DNA of 64,000 nucleotides from Nemertoderma westbladi (Eukaryota > Xenacoelomorpha > Nemertodermatida > Nemertodermatidae). This document shows positions 43,373-52,184 of this stretch, one piece after another; within the stretch, counting starts at the first letter, position 1; each line of letters opens with the position of its first letter. The stretch covers positions 62,001-126,000 of the forward strand of contig JAUCBJ010001846.1 of assembly GCA_032718475.1 (NCBI GenBank). Direction: 5' to 3'. The position numbers were made by a program, and so were the translations under genes. The notes below the pieces were generated by a model. The model did not search any database. It was not told where the DNA came from and saw nothing but the letters and a program-made list of their open reading frames with translations.

Positions 43373-44372
43373 TAGCCAATTGATCCAAAAAATCTTGCAT
43401 ATTCACTATCAACGCATCAAGGCCTGCTTTTGTTTTAGCCGACACTAAAAATGACGGCTGGCTAAAATAACCAGCCGCCCAATTCTTTAAGGCTGTTCGC
43501 TCTTTTAGTGACAACAAATCACACTTATTTAAAATAATAAAGTACGGACGTTTAACCAGCATATCGCTATAAGCACTAATTTCTCGATAAAGCGTTTCAA
43601 AACTACTTTGTGCTGCCTGATGACCCAAGGATGCATCCAGCACATACAACAATACCTTAACGCGCGATAGGTGTTTTAAAAACCGAATGCCCAAACCCAA
43701 GCCTTCAGAGGCACCCTCAATTAAACCGGGTATATCAGCCAACACCCAACGCTTGTCAATATCACTTTCAATCACAGCCAAATGAGGGTGGAGGGTGGTA
43801 AACGGATAATCGGCGATTTGTGTTGTGGAACCTGAAACAGCTTGCGTTAAACTTGACTTACCGGCATTGGGCAGCCCTGCCAAGCCAGCATCAGCCAGCA
43901 CTTTAAGCTCCAAGTGTACCTTCAATGCTTGACCTGCTTGACCTAATGTGGCTTTTCTAGGGGCTTGATGAACACTAGTTTTAAAATGATCATTACCCAA
44001 ACCCCCTTGACCCCCTTTGGCCACTAACAGCTCATCGGCTTGGTTAATAATTTCACCCATTAAATGATCGGTACCAGAGACATAAACCTGTGTACCCAAG
44101 GGCACTGGAATACGAATACTCTTAGCACAAGCACCGTGGCAGTTCTTGCCGCGACCAGATTGGCCATCTTTTGCAATAAATCGATTATTACCTCGAAAAT
44201 CCGCTAGCGTATTTAAGTTTTGATCAGCCACAAAAAACACATGCCCACCATTGCCGCCATTGCCACCATCTGGCCCGCCTCTTGGTATGCAGCGCTCTCG
44301 CCTGAAACTTACAGCGCCCTTGCCGCCACTACCTGCACGAACAAAAACTTCAGCTTCATCTACAAATTTCAA
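43359..44372 (-). CDS. obg: Obg/CgtA GTPase
   Basis: Essential ribosome-assembly GTPase. The 337-residue protein has the glycine-rich Obg domain (FRRERCIPRGGPDGGNGGNG), the G1 motif LAGLPNAGKSSLTQAVSG around residue 165, ADIPGLIEGASEGLGLG (G3), NKCD (G4), and VSAKTK. It lacks the acidic C-terminal tail of E. coli CgtA. The start is TTG at 44372, 3 bases after the rpmA stop. Confidence 0.95.
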   Translation of the reverse strand: MKFVDEAEVFVRAGSGGKGAVSFRRERCIPRGGPDGGNGGNGGHVFFVADQNLNTLADFRGNNRFIAKDGQSGRGKNCHGACAKSIRIPVPLGTQVYVSGTDHLMGEIINQADELLVAKGGQGGLGNDHFKTSVHQAPRKATLGQAGQALKVHLELKVLADAGLAGLPNAGKSSLTQAVSGSTTQIADYPFTTLHPHLAVIESDIDKRWVLADIPGLIEGASEGLGLGIRFLKHLSRVKVLLYVLDASLGHQAAQSSFETLYREISAYSDMLVKRPYFIILNKCDLLSLKERTALKNWAAGYFSQPSFLVSAKTKAGLDALIVNMQDFLDQLANDDQ

Positions 44373-44375
44373 CGA

Positions 44376-44633
44376 TTATTGGGGGTAAACACTGACAGAT
44401 TTTTTATTTAAACGCCCCAAGACTTCAAACTTAACACAGCCCGTCACTTTGGCGTACAAGGTGTCGTCGTTCCCACGGGCGACATTAAGCCCGGGATGAA
44501 ACTTGGTGCCACGCTGGCGAACCAAAATATTACCGGCACTTACAAGTTGTCCACCATAACGCTTAACACCTAGTCGCTTTGATATCGAATCTCGACCATT
44601 GTTCGTACTACCTGCTGCCTTTTTATGTGCCAT
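44376..44633 (-). CDS. rpmA: 50S ribosomal protein L27
   Basis: The 85-residue protein begins [20 protein letters not shown], the conserved L27 N-terminus that reaches toward the peptidyl-transferase centre. It continues [20 protein letters not shown]. It keeps the normal order rplU-rpmA-obg, 14 bases after the rplU stop. Confidence 0.97.
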   Translation of the reverse strand: MAHKKAAGSTNNGRDSISKRLGVKRYGGQLVSAGNILVRQRGTKFHPGLNVARGNDDTLYAKVTGCVKFEVLGRLNKKSVSVYPQ

Positions 44634-44647
44634 TTGAAAACTCCGAT

Positions 44648-44965
44648 TTACGCTTGAATATCAACAACTTCTAAATGTGTTTCTAAGGGACGGAACCCTT
44701 GGCGCTTTAGATAAGACTTGCGTCTTTTAAATTTCATGATGCGTATTTTTTTACCCTTTTGGTGCGATTTAACCATCACAACCACCTTGGCATTTTCTAC
44801 AAGGGGCTGGCCGATTTTGATGTTATCATCGTTTTGAACCATTAATACTTGGTCAAAAACATGCGCTTTGCCTACCTCAGCGTATTTTTGCATTGAGTCG
44901 ACGGCAAAATGATCGCCTTTTTTAATTTTGTGCTCAACACCGCCAGCTTTAATAATTGCGTACAT
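44648..44965 (-). CDS. rplU: 50S ribosomal protein L21
   Basis: The 105-residue protein starts [20 protein letters not shown] and has the L21 C-terminal [20 protein letters not shown]. First gene of the rplU-rpmA-obg-proB operon, expressed from the promoter at 45033-45060. Confidence 0.96.
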   Translation of the reverse strand: MYAIIKAGGVEHKIKKGDHFAVDSMQKYAEVGKAHVFDQVLMVQNDDNIKIGQPLVENAKVVVMVKSHQKGKKIRIMKFKRRKSYLKRQGFRPLETHLEVVDIQA

Positions 44966-45032
44966 TTTTACTCTGTTTTTAAGAAATTACAAGCACAATG
45001 GCTTTTATCTTGTGGTCATTTTTAGGGCTTTT

Positions 45033-45060
45033 ATTATACAATTAAATTCTTAATTTTCAA
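45033..45060 (-). promoter_or_regulatory. Sigma-70 promoter of rplU operon
   Basis: Minus strand TTGAAA (45055-45060) and TATAAT (45033-45038) with a 16-base spacer, the -10 preceded by TG. Transcription would start near 45026, giving a 60-base leader before rplU. The tolC gene diverges from the same 114-base gap. Confidence 0.7.
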
Positions 45061-45079
45061 TATCAATTCCACACCGCTT

Positions 45080-46837
45080 ATGAAAACAGTTTATTGGTTA
45101 TGTTTTTTTGCTTGTTTGCATGTTCTGCCCATCAACGCTTTGTCTTTAATTGAATTTTATGATCGCGCATTTAGTAAAAGCCCAGCGCTAGATACAAAGC
45201 AACAGACTTTAGAAAACACACAGGATGCCATTGACTTAGTCCGAGCTAAAAGCTATCCCACGCTTGACTTAACGGCTTCTGGTACAAAATCTTCTCAAAA
45301 ACAAGACAATGTGGCTGATAAAAGTTTATATAACAGCGCATCGGGCATTTCACTCAACTATAGCTTTGTGGCGCTTCATGATGAACAGGTTCAAATTAAA
45401 GAACTTGAGCATCAAAATAGCGCAATTGACCTTGAGTCTTCTAAAAAATCATTTGGCATTAAACTGATCAAAGCCTATTTAACGGCCTCAAAAATTCAAA
45501 GCACAATCAAACAGTTGTTGGCTCAAAAAAAGTGGTTAATTAATAAAGTTACACAAGCCGAAACTGAAGATAGGTTGGGTGGCGGCAACAAAATGAATTT
45601 GTATACACTGGGTACGCAGCTAGCCTCGGTTCATGATCAAATCAAGGCGCAAGAATCAGTTTACATTGGGGCTATTAATGAATTGGTTGAGTTATACGGC
45701 GGTTATGTTGGAGATGTTCATCGCTTAAATGTGAATCGCATTGAATCTATTTTTGATCCTTCAATGATAGCGCTTGAACAATTAATTAATGCCGCCCTTA
45801 TGCATGATCAATCTGTACAATCTGCATACAATCAAATCAAAATTAATAATTTATCTATTCAAATTGGTAAAAACGCGAATATTCCATCACTAAGTGTATT
45901 TGGCCGATTTCAAAGAACTGGGTCTGATATCTCAACAATTTCATCGGGTTGGATTACAACCCCAAGCTCATCATCAACTATTAATAATTTATCGTTTGGT
46001 TGGAACTTAAGTTGGAGTATATATGACCAAGGGGTTCTGAAAAATGCGGTGAATAATTTGCTCGTTCAAAAATTGCAACTTAACAACCAACTATTAATCG
46101 CCCAGCGTTTGGTGAAAAAAAAGGCGCATCAAACTTACCATGATTTATTGCTGCTAGGTGATCGGCTTGAATTGATCAAAGACGGGATTGATAATGCCAA
46201 CAATGTATTAAAAATACGCGAAGCCCAGCACCGCTTTGATTCGGTCAACACTGATGGGTTATTGTCAGCTCAAGAACAGTTAGTGAAGTTTGAAAACTCA
46301 CTGCTGAATATACACGTTGAGCACATTCAAAAACAGCTTGATTTAAAAGTTTTAATGAGCAATTTTTCTAGGAACGATGCCCTAACCATCAACAATTGGC
46401 TGGATGATAAACCCAAGCATTTAGACTATTACCAAGCTGTTGATGAAAAATTTAATGTATTTAAAGCCCAGTTCACGCCCCCTAAAAGGCCTAGCCACAA
46501 CCCCTTAACTCATCAAAACTTACCCCCAAATCCTGCCCCAATTATTGCACCGGTTTCTCAAAAAAACCCAAATACCGAACTAAAATCTCAGGCTGAAGAG
46601 GTATTTTATACCACTCACTTAGCAGCCCAAGCAGAAACCATTGATCAATCAGCCAACCAAGTCCTAATTACACCTAATACCCCTAAAGAATTGATAGATG
46701 TTGAGTTTGAACACCCTGATCAGGATCAAGCATTAGATGCTGATGATCCTGATCAAGCTGTGTATCATTATTTCCACGAATACTTAAATGCAGCTGATCA
46801 GCCAATTGACCTTGAACCAACACCAACCCCGCCATAA
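45080..46837 (+). CDS. TolC-family outer-membrane efflux protein with a long acidic tail
   Basis: The 585-residue protein has a signal peptide (YWLCFFACLHVLPINA), then the TolC repeat structure: FYDRAFSKSPALDTKQQTLE near the start, ELYGG, INAALMHDQSVQSAYNQIK and FGWNLSWSIYDQG in the second half. TolC channels span the outer membrane and periplasm for drug and protein export. After about residue 460 comes a 125-residue tail rich in Pro, Gln, Asp and Glu (for example DQDQALDADDPDQ), longer than in E. coli TolC. This tail overlaps rsmE on the opposite strand. An adaptor or pump gene is not adjacent. Confidence 0.87.
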   Translation: MKTVYWLCFFACLHVLPINALSLIEFYDRAFSKSPALDTKQQTLENTQDAIDLVRAKSYPTLDLTASGTKSSQKQDNVADKSLYNSASGISLNYSFVALHDEQVQIKELEHQNSAIDLESSKKSFGIKLIKAYLTASKIQSTIKQLLAQKKWLINKVTQAETEDRLGGGNKMNLYTLGTQLASVHDQIKAQESVYIGAINELVELYGGYVGDVHRLNVNRIESIFDPSMIALEQLINAALMHDQSVQSAYNQIKINNLSIQIGKNANIPSLSVFGRFQRTGSDISTISSGWITTPSSSSTINNLSFGWNLSWSIYDQGVLKNAVNNLLVQKLQLNNQLLIAQRLVKKKAHQTYHDLLLLGDRLELIKDGIDNANNVLKIREAQHRFDSVNTDGLLSAQEQLVKFENSLLNIHVEHIQKQLDLKVLMSNFSRNDALTINNWLDDKPKHLDYYQAVDEKFNVFKAQFTPPKRPSHNPLTHQNLPPNPAPIIAPVSQKNPNTELKSQAEEVFYTTHLAAQAETIDQSANQVLITPNTPKELIDVEFEHPDQDQALDADDPDQAVYHYFHEYLNAADQPIDLEPTPTPP

Positions 46838-47516
46838 CGGCGGTTTCAGCGCGAAGTATTCGACTACCCAAATTAACCACTGAACAATTCATTTGGTTAA
46901 ATGCATCCATCTCCTGAGCACTCCAGCCCCCTTCAGGCCATACTAATAAATCAATTGGGCAATTAAGTTTTAGTGAAGCTGAGCGAATTGATTGTACGGT
47001 TTGAGGGGCAAAAATGATTTTTTTGACGGCTTCGGTCGTGGTTGATAAATAATCTTCAAGTGTTTGAACGGGGTGAATGGTGACCCGATCATTTCGACTA
47101 CACTGCTCAGTGGCCTGAGTAGCAATTTTTTTCCAATGTTTATGTTTTTTTTCACTGATTAATTTTTTCTGATCGCTATTTTGACTAAATATTGGCCAAA
47201 TACTAGATGCACCAAGCTCAACCGCCTTTTGGATGACGATATCCATTTTCTCATTTTTAATGATTGATGCCACCACACCTACCGAAGTAATCGGTCGGGT
47301 GGGTTGAAATTTTTTAGCCTCAATTAAAACCTTCGCTGTCTTTGGGTTTAAAAATGTTGTTTGATACTCATGTCCATCAAAATTAAATAAAAAAAATTGG
47401 GCGCCCTTTTTAAAACGCACCACATTCACTAGGCGATGAAAAAGGGGTTTATCTAGTTGATATTCATGCCCCACCTCAAGGCTTTGATTGATATAAAATC
47501 GATACGCTCGTTTCAT
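46683..47516 (-). CDS. rsmE: 16S rRNA m3U1498 methyltransferase RsmE
   Basis: A SPOUT-fold methyltransferase for U1498 of 16S rRNA. The 277-residue product shows LFHRLVNVVRFKKGAQFFLF (N-terminal PUA-like), KNEKMDIVIQKAVELGASSI, TEQCSRND, LLVWPEGGWS and LGSRILRAETAVMAGLVLVQG, the cofactor knot. It runs about 30 residues beyond the normal end (about 243-250), and this extension lies antisense to the tolC tail over 155 bases. The ATG at 47516 overlaps the apbE stop by one base. Confidence 0.92.
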   Translation of the reverse strand: MKRAYRFYINQSLEVGHEYQLDKPLFHRLVNVVRFKKGAQFFLFNFDGHEYQTTFLNPKTAKVLIEAKKFQPTRPITSVGVVASIIKNEKMDIVIQKAVELGASSIWPIFSQNSDQKKLISEKKHKHWKKIATQATEQCSRNDRVTIHPVQTLEDYLSTTTEAVKKIIFAPQTVQSIRSASLKLNCPIDLLVWPEGGWSAQEMDAFNQMNCSVVNLGSRILRAETAVMAGLVLVQGQLADQLHLSIRGNNDTQLDQDHQHLMLDPDQGVQTQHLSIL

Positions 47517-48556
47517 CAATTGCTAGATAACAAACGTGCTTGAAGGGCAGGGGTTATTTGTAGTTGATCATATTGATCAAATAAAAGCGCATACTTAACA
47601 TCAAATTTTTTAACCAAGGCCATAAATTGCTTAGGGCCACCCACCAACAGTGCTGTTGCCATTACGTCGGCTTCTGCCCCTGTCTTGGCAAGCACTGTGA
47701 CTGACTTTGTGTGCTCAACAGGCTGGCCATTTTTAGGGTTAATAATGTGAGAAATGCGCCTACCGTTTTGATGATAAAAACGGGTATAGTTGCCTGAAGT
47801 TGCAATGCTTTCTGATTTTTTCATCTGCACAATACCGATTATTTTTTTCGGATTATTTGGGTGTTGTATGGCCACCTTCCATTTGGTTTTACCTTTGCGG
47901 CCTTTGGCGGTGATATCGCCCCCAATGTTAATAATGACGTTTTCAATGCCTTGTTGGTTTAAAAAACTGGCTGTCCAATCTGCAATGTAGCCTTTTGCAA
48001 TGGCACCGATATCAATTTTAACCTTCGGGTTGGTGCTACTAAGTTGTTTGTTTTTAATGCGAAGTTGATGCATGCTGGGTTTTGATTGGATAATTTGTTG
48101 AATATGGCTATTTTTGGGGGGTTTAATTGGGTTGATGGTTTGGCGATGAAAGCCCCACAATGCAACCAATTGGCCAATAGCAGGGTTAAAAAGCCCATCG
48201 GTTTTTGTTTCATAATATTTAGCAGCTTCAATCAAATCAATGAGCGCTTCATTGATATTAATAGGCTGTTGTTTTAAAATGGCGCGGTTTACTTTTTCGA
48301 TCAACCCCCCTACTTCCCAGCTATGCCAATCGCGATGTAAAAGTTTGTATTGTGTTTGTAGTTGATCAAAAATTATCTCAGCCGATTGTTTGTTGGGCAA
48401 ACGTATTTGAACATTAACTCGCGTGCCAAAGACTAAAAAATCTTTTTTATGCAATGTTTGATCATCTGTTTTTAAAAGAGGCGAGAAGAGGATCACAATG
48501 ACCAAAAAGGCAGCGATAATAAGCCCAAGGATTATTTTTCTTGCAGGTTTTAACAT
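47516..48556 (-). CDS. apbE: FAD:protein FMN transferase
   Basis: Attaches FMN covalently to Thr of flavoproteins such as Na+-NQR and RNF subunits. The 346-residue product has a membrane anchor (ILGLIIAAFLVIVILFSPLL), FGTRVNVQIRLPN, TDGLFNPAIGQLVALWGFH, KVKIDIGAIAKGYIADW, IINIGGDITAKG and ISHIINPKNGQPVEH, the family's Mg and FAD residues. The usual lipobox Cys is missing, so it is probably a transmembrane-anchored periplasmic enzyme. It overlaps gshB by 7 bases. Confidence 0.93.
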   Translation of the reverse strand: MLKPARKIILGLIIAAFLVIVILFSPLLKTDDQTLHKKDFLVFGTRVNVQIRLPNKQSAEIIFDQLQTQYKLLHRDWHSWEVGGLIEKVNRAILKQQPININEALIDLIEAAKYYETKTDGLFNPAIGQLVALWGFHRQTINPIKPPKNSHIQQIIQSKPSMHQLRIKNKQLSSTNPKVKIDIGAIAKGYIADWTASFLNQQGIENVIINIGGDITAKGRKGKTKWKVAIQHPNNPKKIIGIVQMKKSESIATSGNYTRFYHQNGRRISHIINPKNGQPVEHTKSVTVLAKTGAEADVMATALLVGGPKQFMALVKKFDVKYALLFDQYDQLQITPALQARLLSSN

Positions 48557-49485
48557 ATGGCTTGCACTAGCAAATCAGCCACGTTTTGTTGGATATGGTT
48601 GTTAATTTCACAAATCCCTGTTGGGCTGGTGATGTTAATTTCTGTTATGTAATTGCCGATCATATCTAGCCCAACAAAAAACAAACCATGGGTTTGAAAA
48701 AAGCATTGTAGTTGATCACAGATGATTCGCTCTTTTTGGGCTAAAGGTCGAACGATCGGCTGTGCACCCATGGCTAAGTTGCCTCGACCCCACTTTCCTT
48801 GAGGTTGTCGAACTAATACGTGTTCGACAGGTTTGCCATCTATCATTAAAATACGTTTATCGCCTTGTTCAATTTCAGGCAAATAGACTTGTGCAACAAC
48901 CAATTGGGTTTGGTTAGCGCTGAGGTTGTTGATAATTATTTTAAAATTGGGATCAAAAAATTCTGTGATAAACACATTTTTTCCCCCCATACCATCTAGG
49001 GGTTTAATAACAATTTTTTCATATCTTTTGGCAAACAGTGTTATGTCTTTTTCGCTCGCGCTAATTAGCTGATCAGGTATGAGAGCAGGAAAATATTGGG
49101 TCATGCTTTTTTCATTTAATTGGCAAAGGGTGCTGGGCTGGTTGTAGATTGGGATGTCTTTCTCACAGGCCGCCAGTAGTTGGCAAGCGTATAAATAGTT
49201 TGCATCAAAGGGAGGGTCTTTTCGAATGAACAAGGTGTCAAAATACGAGACGTGGTAGTTTTTGGGGGGCTTTGTTATTTGGTAAAAGGATTGTTGATTG
49301 AAGTCAATATTGATCGCAGTTGCTCGAATACGCACCTGTTTATCACCCAAAAAAATATGGTGGGTATTAAATATATACACCCTATGTCTTGCTACCTGTA
49401 GCGCTTTGATTATTTGCAAAGTGCTGTCTTTTTTTGGATTTAGTTGGTCAAGGGGATCGATCCAAAACCCGATTTTTTTAGACAT
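48550..49485 (-). CDS. gshB: Glutathione synthetase
   Basis: Joins gamma-Glu-Cys and glycine. The 311-residue ATP-grasp protein has IGFWIDPLDQLNPKKDSTLQ, FIRKDPPFDANYLYACQLL, IVIKPLDGMGGKNVFI and GLDMIGNYITEINITSPTG. Length is near E. coli GshB (316). It overlaps gshA by 8 bases, so the two enzymes are translated together. Confidence 0.95.
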   Translation of the reverse strand: MSKKIGFWIDPLDQLNPKKDSTLQIIKALQVARHRVYIFNTHHIFLGDKQVRIRATAINIDFNQQSFYQITKPPKNYHVSYFDTLFIRKDPPFDANYLYACQLLAACEKDIPIYNQPSTLCQLNEKSMTQYFPALIPDQLISASEKDITLFAKRYEKIVIKPLDGMGGKNVFITEFFDPNFKIIINNLSANQTQLVVAQVYLPEIEQGDKRILMIDGKPVEHVLVRQPQGKWGRGNLAMGAQPIVRPLAQKERIICDQLQCFFQTHGLFFVGLDMIGNYITEINITSPTGICEINNHIQQNVADLLVQAIC

Positions 49486-50692
49486 GTTGTGCTTCTTTAG
49501 TAGCTGCTAGTAGGGCGATTCTTCCAATCACGTGGTGTGCGTAAAACAGATCGCATTGTTGATCATTGATGTTAATGGGTTGTATGGTCATCCCTGGTGA
49601 GTTGAGGTTATCTTGCGTGTTTTTTTCTTGGTGAGATCGTGAAAAAACTTTAACCAATTGATGGCCAATGTATAAAAAGGTAAGTTCAGCGGTATTTTTG
49701 TTTTCATCAATTAAGTTAGAGGCAACGCCTTCTTGAATGAAGACTTGTTCAACACTTGATTTACCTTTGCTGTAACGCATTTTTTTTCGTTGTTGGCGGT
49801 TTAAGGTGTCAAAGTCGGTCATGTCAAATATTGGCATCACGCCCATGCCGTAGCTACCACTATCTGATTTAATAAATAAAAATGGTTTTTTTTCAATGCC
49901 ATAGTCATCGTATTTTTGCTTAATTTTTTTAAATATTGCCTCAGAATCACGCCGCAAACAACCGCTGATGACGTTGTTATATAAGTTGTTGTCCTGGCAG
50001 GTTGAAAAAAAGGCACCTAGTAGCCACGAGTCAATGCCTGTTATTTCACCCAATTCTCTTGCAATGGATTGGTAGTGTGTGAAGTGCGTGCTTTTTTTTC
50101 GCTGATGCCAACCTAAATGAACAGATGGTATGGTTTGTTGGCTAGAAAGGTTGTTTAATTTTTCCCAATCGCTGCTGATTAAATCATCGTTTAATAGGAT
50201 CAGATCAGGCATGAAATTATTTGAGCTCACCATCCCTTTTATATTTTCAATCGGATGTAGTTTTAGGTTATGTTGATCAACTTTGGTGGTATCTTTAATA
50301 TTAAGTGAACCAATATTAACCGCTACACCTGTTTGTTGAATTACTTTAAAAAGTTGAGCAATATTTTTAAGGTAGTGGGTATTCCTAGGTTGATATTCAA
50401 CCATTAATAATATTTTTTGTGTGTTGGGGTAATGGGTGCTTAGGTATTGACTAAAAATTGTCGAGGCATGCGTAATATCTGTTTCACTTAAAATAGAAAA
50501 AGAAGAGGGAAAAAGGTTGGTATCAACCGCACTGATTTTAAATTCTGAATCACGAATATCAACTGAGCTATAAATAGGTACTTCTAAGTTTTGAAATTTT
50601 TTCTCAAAAAAAAGTTCTATTTTTTCTTTTTTATTTGAAATAATTTCATAGATTTTAGGCGATATTTTCGTATTATTTAAATGATAGATCAT
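49478..50692 (-). CDS. gshA: Glutamate--cysteine ligase (proteobacterial GshA type)
   Basis: First and rate-setting step of glutathione synthesis. The 404-residue protein matches the family typified by betaproteobacterial and thiotroph GshA, not E. coli GshA: VPIYSSVDIRDSEFKISAVD then TNLFP, TQKILLMVEYQPRNTHYLKN, LGWHQRKKSTHF, FLFIKSDSGSYGMGVMPI and RKKMRYSKGKSSVEQVFIQE. The ATG at 50692 gives the usual N-terminus; a longer frame to 50776 runs antisense inside dnaA. It diverges from dnaA with only 14 bases between start codons. Confidence 0.9.
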   Translation of the reverse strand: MIYHLNNTKISPKIYEIISNKKEKIELFFEKKFQNLEVPIYSSVDIRDSEFKISAVDTNLFPSSFSILSETDITHASTIFSQYLSTHYPNTQKILLMVEYQPRNTHYLKNIAQLFKVIQQTGVAVNIGSLNIKDTTKVDQHNLKLHPIENIKGMVSSNNFMPDLILLNDDLISSDWEKLNNLSSQQTIPSVHLGWHQRKKSTHFTHYQSIARELGEITGIDSWLLGAFFSTCQDNNLYNNVISGCLRRDSEAIFKKIKQKYDDYGIEKKPFLFIKSDSGSYGMGVMPIFDMTDFDTLNRQQRKKMRYSKGKSSVEQVFIQEGVASNLIDENKNTAELTFLYIGHQLVKVFSRSHQEKNTQDNLNSPGMTIQPININDQQCDLFYAHHVIGRIALLAATKEAQHV

Positions 50693-50706
50693 AAGGTAAA
50701 AAAAGA

Positions 50707-52032
50707 ATGCAAGACCAACTACCAAAAGTGTGGACTGAATGTGTGGATAGTCTAAAACAAATTGTATCTGAAACAAAGATCAATTTATGGATACATTCTT
50801 TGCAAGCAGAGTTGGCGGATAATTGCCTAACTTTATTGGCACCTAACCAAATTTATCACGACCATGTCCAAAAACATTTTTTAGAATTAATTAAGGAGCT
50901 GGTGAGTGCTATTTCTAAAAATACAATCACCATTAAATTGCAAATTAAAACAAACGACTTAAAACTTAAACCAGACAATACTTCGCATAAACAACTTATT
51001 AAAGCTAAAAAAAGCCCATTTAAAAAAGAGTATACATTTAAAAATTTAGTGATTGGCAATGCCAATCAATTGGCGATTGAAATTGCTATCAAAATCGCCA
51101 ACACCCCCCTTAATTTAGAATATAACCCCTTTTTCATTTATGGGTCATCAGGCTTGGGTAAAACTCATTTAATGCACGCCATCGCCAACACTATTTTAGA
51201 AAAATTTAAAGATATTAAAATTGCTTACATTGAAAGCCAAAACTTTGTTAAAAGTTTTATTAGCGCCCTTAAAAATAAAAAAATCGACCAATTCAGCGAA
51301 TATTACCAATCGCTAGATGTTTTACTGATTGATGATATTCATTTTTTTGCCCATAAAGGGGGCTCTCAACAAGAATTGTTTTATACCTTCAACTCTCTGT
51401 TTAATGCAAAAAGCCAAATTATTTTAAGTGCTGATCAATTCCCTAGAGAAATTAACGGGTTGGAAGACCGTCTAAAAACACGATTCGGTGCAGGCCTTAC
51501 AGTTTCTATCAAACCCCCTGAGTTAGAGATGAGAATGACCATTCTCAAAGAAAAAGCTAAACAAAAAAAGATTAAAATTAGTGACGATGCCACTTTATTG
51601 ATTGCAAAAAATGTGCAATCCAGTATTCGTGATCTAGAAGGTATTATTAATAGACTGCAAGCCTATCAAAAAATTAAAAAAGAACTGATTGATATCAACT
51701 ATGTTAAAAAAACAATCGGTGATTTGCTCTCTACCTACACAAACCTTGTAACCATTGAAAAAATACAACAAGTAGTATGCCAATATTTTCAACTATCGCT
51801 TAAAGAAATTTTATCCAGCAGCCGTTCAAAAAAAATTGTTAGAACCCGACAAATCGCCATGTTTTTATGCCGAGAACTCACCAATAAAAGCCTACCTGAA
51901 ATTAGCGTAAGTTTTGGAAAAAAAGATCATACCACCGTGTTATATGCCTGTCGAAAAATTGAAACTATTAAAAATAACAACCAAGAATTTATTCTTGATC
52001 ACATCACAAAAATTAAACAAATACTGTCTTAA
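50707..52032 (+). CDS. dnaA: Chromosomal replication initiator DnaA
   Basis: The initiator binds DnaA boxes and unwinds oriC. The 441-residue protein has N-terminal domain I (VWTECVDSLKQIVSETKIN), the AAA+ domain with FFIYGSSGLGKTHLMHAIAN (Walker A, about residues 138-157) and VLLIDDIHFFAHKGG (Walker B), and domain IV with TRQIAMFLCRELTNKSLPEI and FGKKDHTTVLYACRKIE. In the last motif the usual FGGRDHT is FGKKDHT. Length is slightly below E. coli (467) because the linker domain II is short. Confidence 0.96.
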   Translation: MQDQLPKVWTECVDSLKQIVSETKINLWIHSLQAELADNCLTLLAPNQIYHDHVQKHFLELIKELVSAISKNTITIKLQIKTNDLKLKPDNTSHKQLIKAKKSPFKKEYTFKNLVIGNANQLAIEIAIKIANTPLNLEYNPFFIYGSSGLGKTHLMHAIANTILEKFKDIKIAYIESQNFVKSFISALKNKKIDQFSEYYQSLDVLLIDDIHFFAHKGGSQQELFYTFNSLFNAKSQIILSADQFPREINGLEDRLKTRFGAGLTVSIKPPELEMRMTILKEKAKQKKIKISDDATLLIAKNVQSSIRDLEGIINRLQAYQKIKKELIDINYVKKTIGDLLSTYTNLVTIEKIQQVVCQYFQLSLKEILSSSRSKKIVRTRQIAMFLCRELTNKSLPEISVSFGKKDHTTVLYACRKIETIKNNNQEFILDHITKIKQILS

Positions 52033-52184
52033 AAAGTTGTGAATAAAAACTGTATATCTACAAAAAATTTGTTTTTAACAAACTATTCACAGTATTTAAT
52101 TTTTACTTTTCCTTAGTAACTACTATTAATTTTTTGTTTTTTATATAATCATATTCATACTTTTACTACTAAACTTTAATATAT
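52033..52184. other. Candidate replication origin (oriC) in the dnaA-dnaN gap
   Basis: This 152-base gap is very AT-rich. It contains a perfect TTATTCACA DnaA box on the minus strand (52038-52046) and a one-mismatch box CTATTCACA on the plus strand (52083-52091). The two are inverted and 36 bases apart. An AT-rich unwinding-like stretch with TAGTAG-type triplets on the minus strand follows (52110-52184). A dnaA-dnaN gap is a common oriC position. Only two boxes are seen, a weak cluster, and none is visible upstream of dnaA. Confidence 0.55.
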
